A stretch of DNA of 6,959 bases from Actinomycetota bacterium (GTDB lineage: Bacteria > Actinomycetota > Thermoleophilia > Gaiellales > Gaiellaceae). Each line of letters starts with the position of its first letter. Position 1 is the first letter of the stretch. Below the pieces are notes generated by a model, which did no database searches, was not told the DNA's origin, and worked only from the letters and a program-made list of their open reading frames with translations. Of this stretch, positions 5,908-6,959 are shown piece after piece. The stretch lies in contig VAXK01000021.1 in the NCBI GenBank assembly GCA_005885565.1, positions 1-6,959 of the forward strand, given 5' to 3'. The position numbers and the translations under genes are program-made.

Positions 5908-5910
5908 GCC
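5901..5910. repeat. 10-bp palindrome containing both convergent stop codons
   Basis: GGCCTAGGCC is a perfect palindrome. The transpeptidase stop TAG is at 5905-5907 and the opposing propeller gene stop is the TAG read from 5906 down to 5904, so the two stops overlap. There is no T run, so it is not an intrinsic terminator. Confidence 0.85.
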
Positions 5911-6875
5911 GCGGCAAGAGCCAACACTGCTCCGAGCTCGGGGCCGGCGATCTCACACGGAGTCCAGGTGTCCCCGCGATCCCGGCTCTCCCAGAGCTGC
6001 CCGTCCGAGAGCCCGGCGAACAGGCGGTCGTCCGTCGCGACCAAGGCGTAGGGCATGGCCGGCAGCGGCTCGGGAAGCCCGCCGTCGAGAGCGTGCCACG
6101 GCTCGTCGTCGCGGCGCCGGTAGAGACGCGCCTCCGGGTCGCCGCGGCCGTGCGCTGCGAAGGGCCCCGTGCTCGCGGAGACGTACCAGAGCCCGGCGTC
6201 ATCGGGATCGACCGCCACAGCCCAGGTGTAGTGGCGGTCCCGACCCTCGTCGGCCGCCCGCCACGTCTCCCCGCCGTCCTCGCTCCAGGCTGCCCCGCCG
6301 CCGCCCGCCTCATAGGCGCCGCCCTGGACGCGAGGATGCCAGGCGAGCGAGTGGACGTCGGGCTGCGCGCCCGGGCGGTGATCCTGCCACGTCTCGCCGC
6401 CGTCGGTCGTGCGCATCAGCCCGCCGAGCTCGATGCCGACGAGGACCAGATCGGCGTCGTGCGGGCTCGGTGCGATCCAGCGCACGTGTGACGTCCACGG
6501 CCGCGGCGGAAAGCTCCACTGCGGGCGCGACGGCAGCTCGAGCAGCGCGTCGAGGGCATGCCAGCTGCCGCCTCGGTCGTCGCTGCGGAACAGGCGGCTG
6601 GGCTCGGTTCCGACATACACCGCGCCGTCCGCCGTGCTCACCGCAAGCGAGAACACAGCGGGCTCGGGCAGCGCGCAGTCGATCCAGCTCCGGCCGGCGT
6701 CCGTCGTTCGCCGCACCCCGCCCTCCCGCAGGCCGGCGTAGACCGTGTCCGCATCGGCCGGGTCGACGGCGAGGCACTGGGCGCCGCTCTCGGGCAGGAA
6801 GAGCTCGAGCGCCCACTCGCCGCCCGCCTCGTCGAGCCGAGCGATGCCGTTCCCGGTTGCGGCGTACAGGCGCAT
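5904..6875 (-). CDS. BNR/Asp-box beta-propeller protein (sialidase/VPS10-like repeats)
   Basis: The 323-residue product is built of repeats each ending in an Asp box (S/T-x-D-x-G-x-x-W): TTDAGRSW (57-64), SDDRGGSW (98-105), TTDGGETW (156-163), SEDGGETW (198-205), a degenerate RRRDDEPW (253-260) and SRDRGDTW (297-304). Between them are strand patterns such as AVDPADADTVYAGL and VAVDPDDAGLWYVSA. This is a six- or seven-bladed propeller of the WD40/YVTN/BNR-like class. It lacks the Arg triad context and FRIP motif of true sialidases, so catalysis is doubtful and a binding or scaffold role is more likely. There is no signal peptide, so it should be cytoplasmic, unlike most members of this fold. 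Start ATG 6875 is supported by a TANNNT box 6 nt upstream. Its start is only 19 nt from the divergent start at 6895. Confidence 0.85.
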   Translation of the reverse strand: MRLYAATGNGIARLDEAGGEWALELFLPESGAQCLAVDPADADTVYAGLREGGVRRTTDAGRSWIDCALPEPAVFSLAVSTADGAVYVGTEPSRLFRSDDRGGSWHALDALLELPSRPQWSFPPRPWTSHVRWIAPSPHDADLVLVGIELGGLMRTTDGGETWQDHRPGAQPDVHSLAWHPRVQGGAYEAGGGGAAWSEDGGETWRAADEGRDRHYTWAVAVDPDDAGLWYVSASTGPFAAHGRGDPEARLYRRRDDEPWHALDGGLPEPLPAMPYALVATDDRLFAGLSDGQLWESRDRGDTWTPCEIAGPELGAVLALAAA

Positions 6876-6881
6876 CAGGAC

Positions 6882-6887
6882 AGAGTA
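6882..6887 (-). promoter_or_regulatory. -10 box of a leaderless promoter for the propeller gene
   Basis: On the minus strand TACTCT (TANNNT) is followed by GTCCTG and then ATG 6875. The 6-nt spacing puts the transcription start at the start codon. There is no Shine-Dalgarno sequence. The region where a -35 box would lie is inside the divergent gene and shows no match. Confidence 0.55.
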
Positions 6888-6894
6888 CGAGCCG

Positions 6895-6959
6895 ATGAAG
6901 CTTCTCGCGCTGCCGCTCGCCGTCCTCGCCTTCCACGGCTCGATCCAGCCGCTGCGGCC
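6895..6959 (+). CDS. N-terminus of a probable exported protein, cut by window edge
   Basis: ATG 6895 opens 21 codons reading MKLLALPLAVLAFHGSIQPL and on to the window end. A basic residue followed by a Leu/Ala-rich run looks like the beginning of a signal peptide. Too little is present to name a family. Only 19 nt separate this start from that of the divergent propeller gene. No ribosome binding site or TANNNT box is visible in that gap for this strand, so its promoter would lie inside the propeller gene or the start may be further downstream. Confidence 0.5.
   Translation, partial: MKLLALPLAVLAFHGSIQPLR

Noticed and set aside
5175..6491. 438-codon plus-strand frame across the transpeptidase and propeller genes
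   Set aside because: Arg-rich shadow sequence that spans two real genes in other frames.
5783..6898. 371-codon plus-strand frame opposite the propeller gene
   Set aside because: Almost entirely Arg, Ala, Pro and Ser. The minus strand has five clean Asp boxes.

Overview
The window is very GC-rich, densely packed chromosomal DNA. Arg/Ala-rich shadow frames are open on both strands, start codons are often GTG, and several genes appear leaderless. Together with the kinds of protein encoded, this points to a high-GC actinobacterium. My best guess is the Thermoleophilia (Gaiellales/Solirubrobacterales-like soil lineages), but that is an inference from style and family content and not from a marker gene. 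I see no rRNA, tRNA, CRISPR array, insertion sequence or phage gene.

Layout. (1) 1-1081, minus: the N-terminal 360 codons of a secreted phosphoesterase (phospholipase C/acid phosphatase family), cut by the left edge. (2) 1156-2366, plus: a two-gene unit, a flavin nitroreductase that closely resembles iodotyrosine deiodinase, and a LysE-type amino-acid exporter whose start overlaps the nitroreductase stop (GTGA). The exporter is frameshifted at a 16-bp perfect palindrome and lacks its normal C-terminus. (3) 2321-5145, minus: a small exported three-cysteine protein of unknown function with its own promoter, lying downstream of a probable three-gene run (PEBP/YbhB-like protein, YihY/BrkB membrane protein, PEP mutase/isocitrate lyase-like enzyme). 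(4) 5200-5907, plus: a secreted L,D-transpeptidase, divergent from the PEBP gene. (5) 5904-6875, minus: a BNR/Asp-box beta-propeller protein whose stop codon overlaps the transpeptidase stop in a palindrome. (6) 6895-6959, plus: the first 21 codons of a probable exported protein, cut by the right edge.

How the genes work together. Most of the window looks like ordinary housekeeping and cell-envelope content: exported phosphoesterase, L,D-transpeptidase, YihY and PEBP. The most interesting unit is the nitroreductase-LysE pair. The nitroreductase keeps the Glu/Tyr/Lys set that holds the amino-acid part of halotyrosine in iodotyrosine deiodinase, and a translationally coupled amino-acid exporter suggests handling of halogenated tyrosines. 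That link is inference, and the exporter copy here looks broken or mis-sequenced. Three genes share a TANNNT -10 box 6-7 nt before the start codon, the signature of leaderless transcripts.
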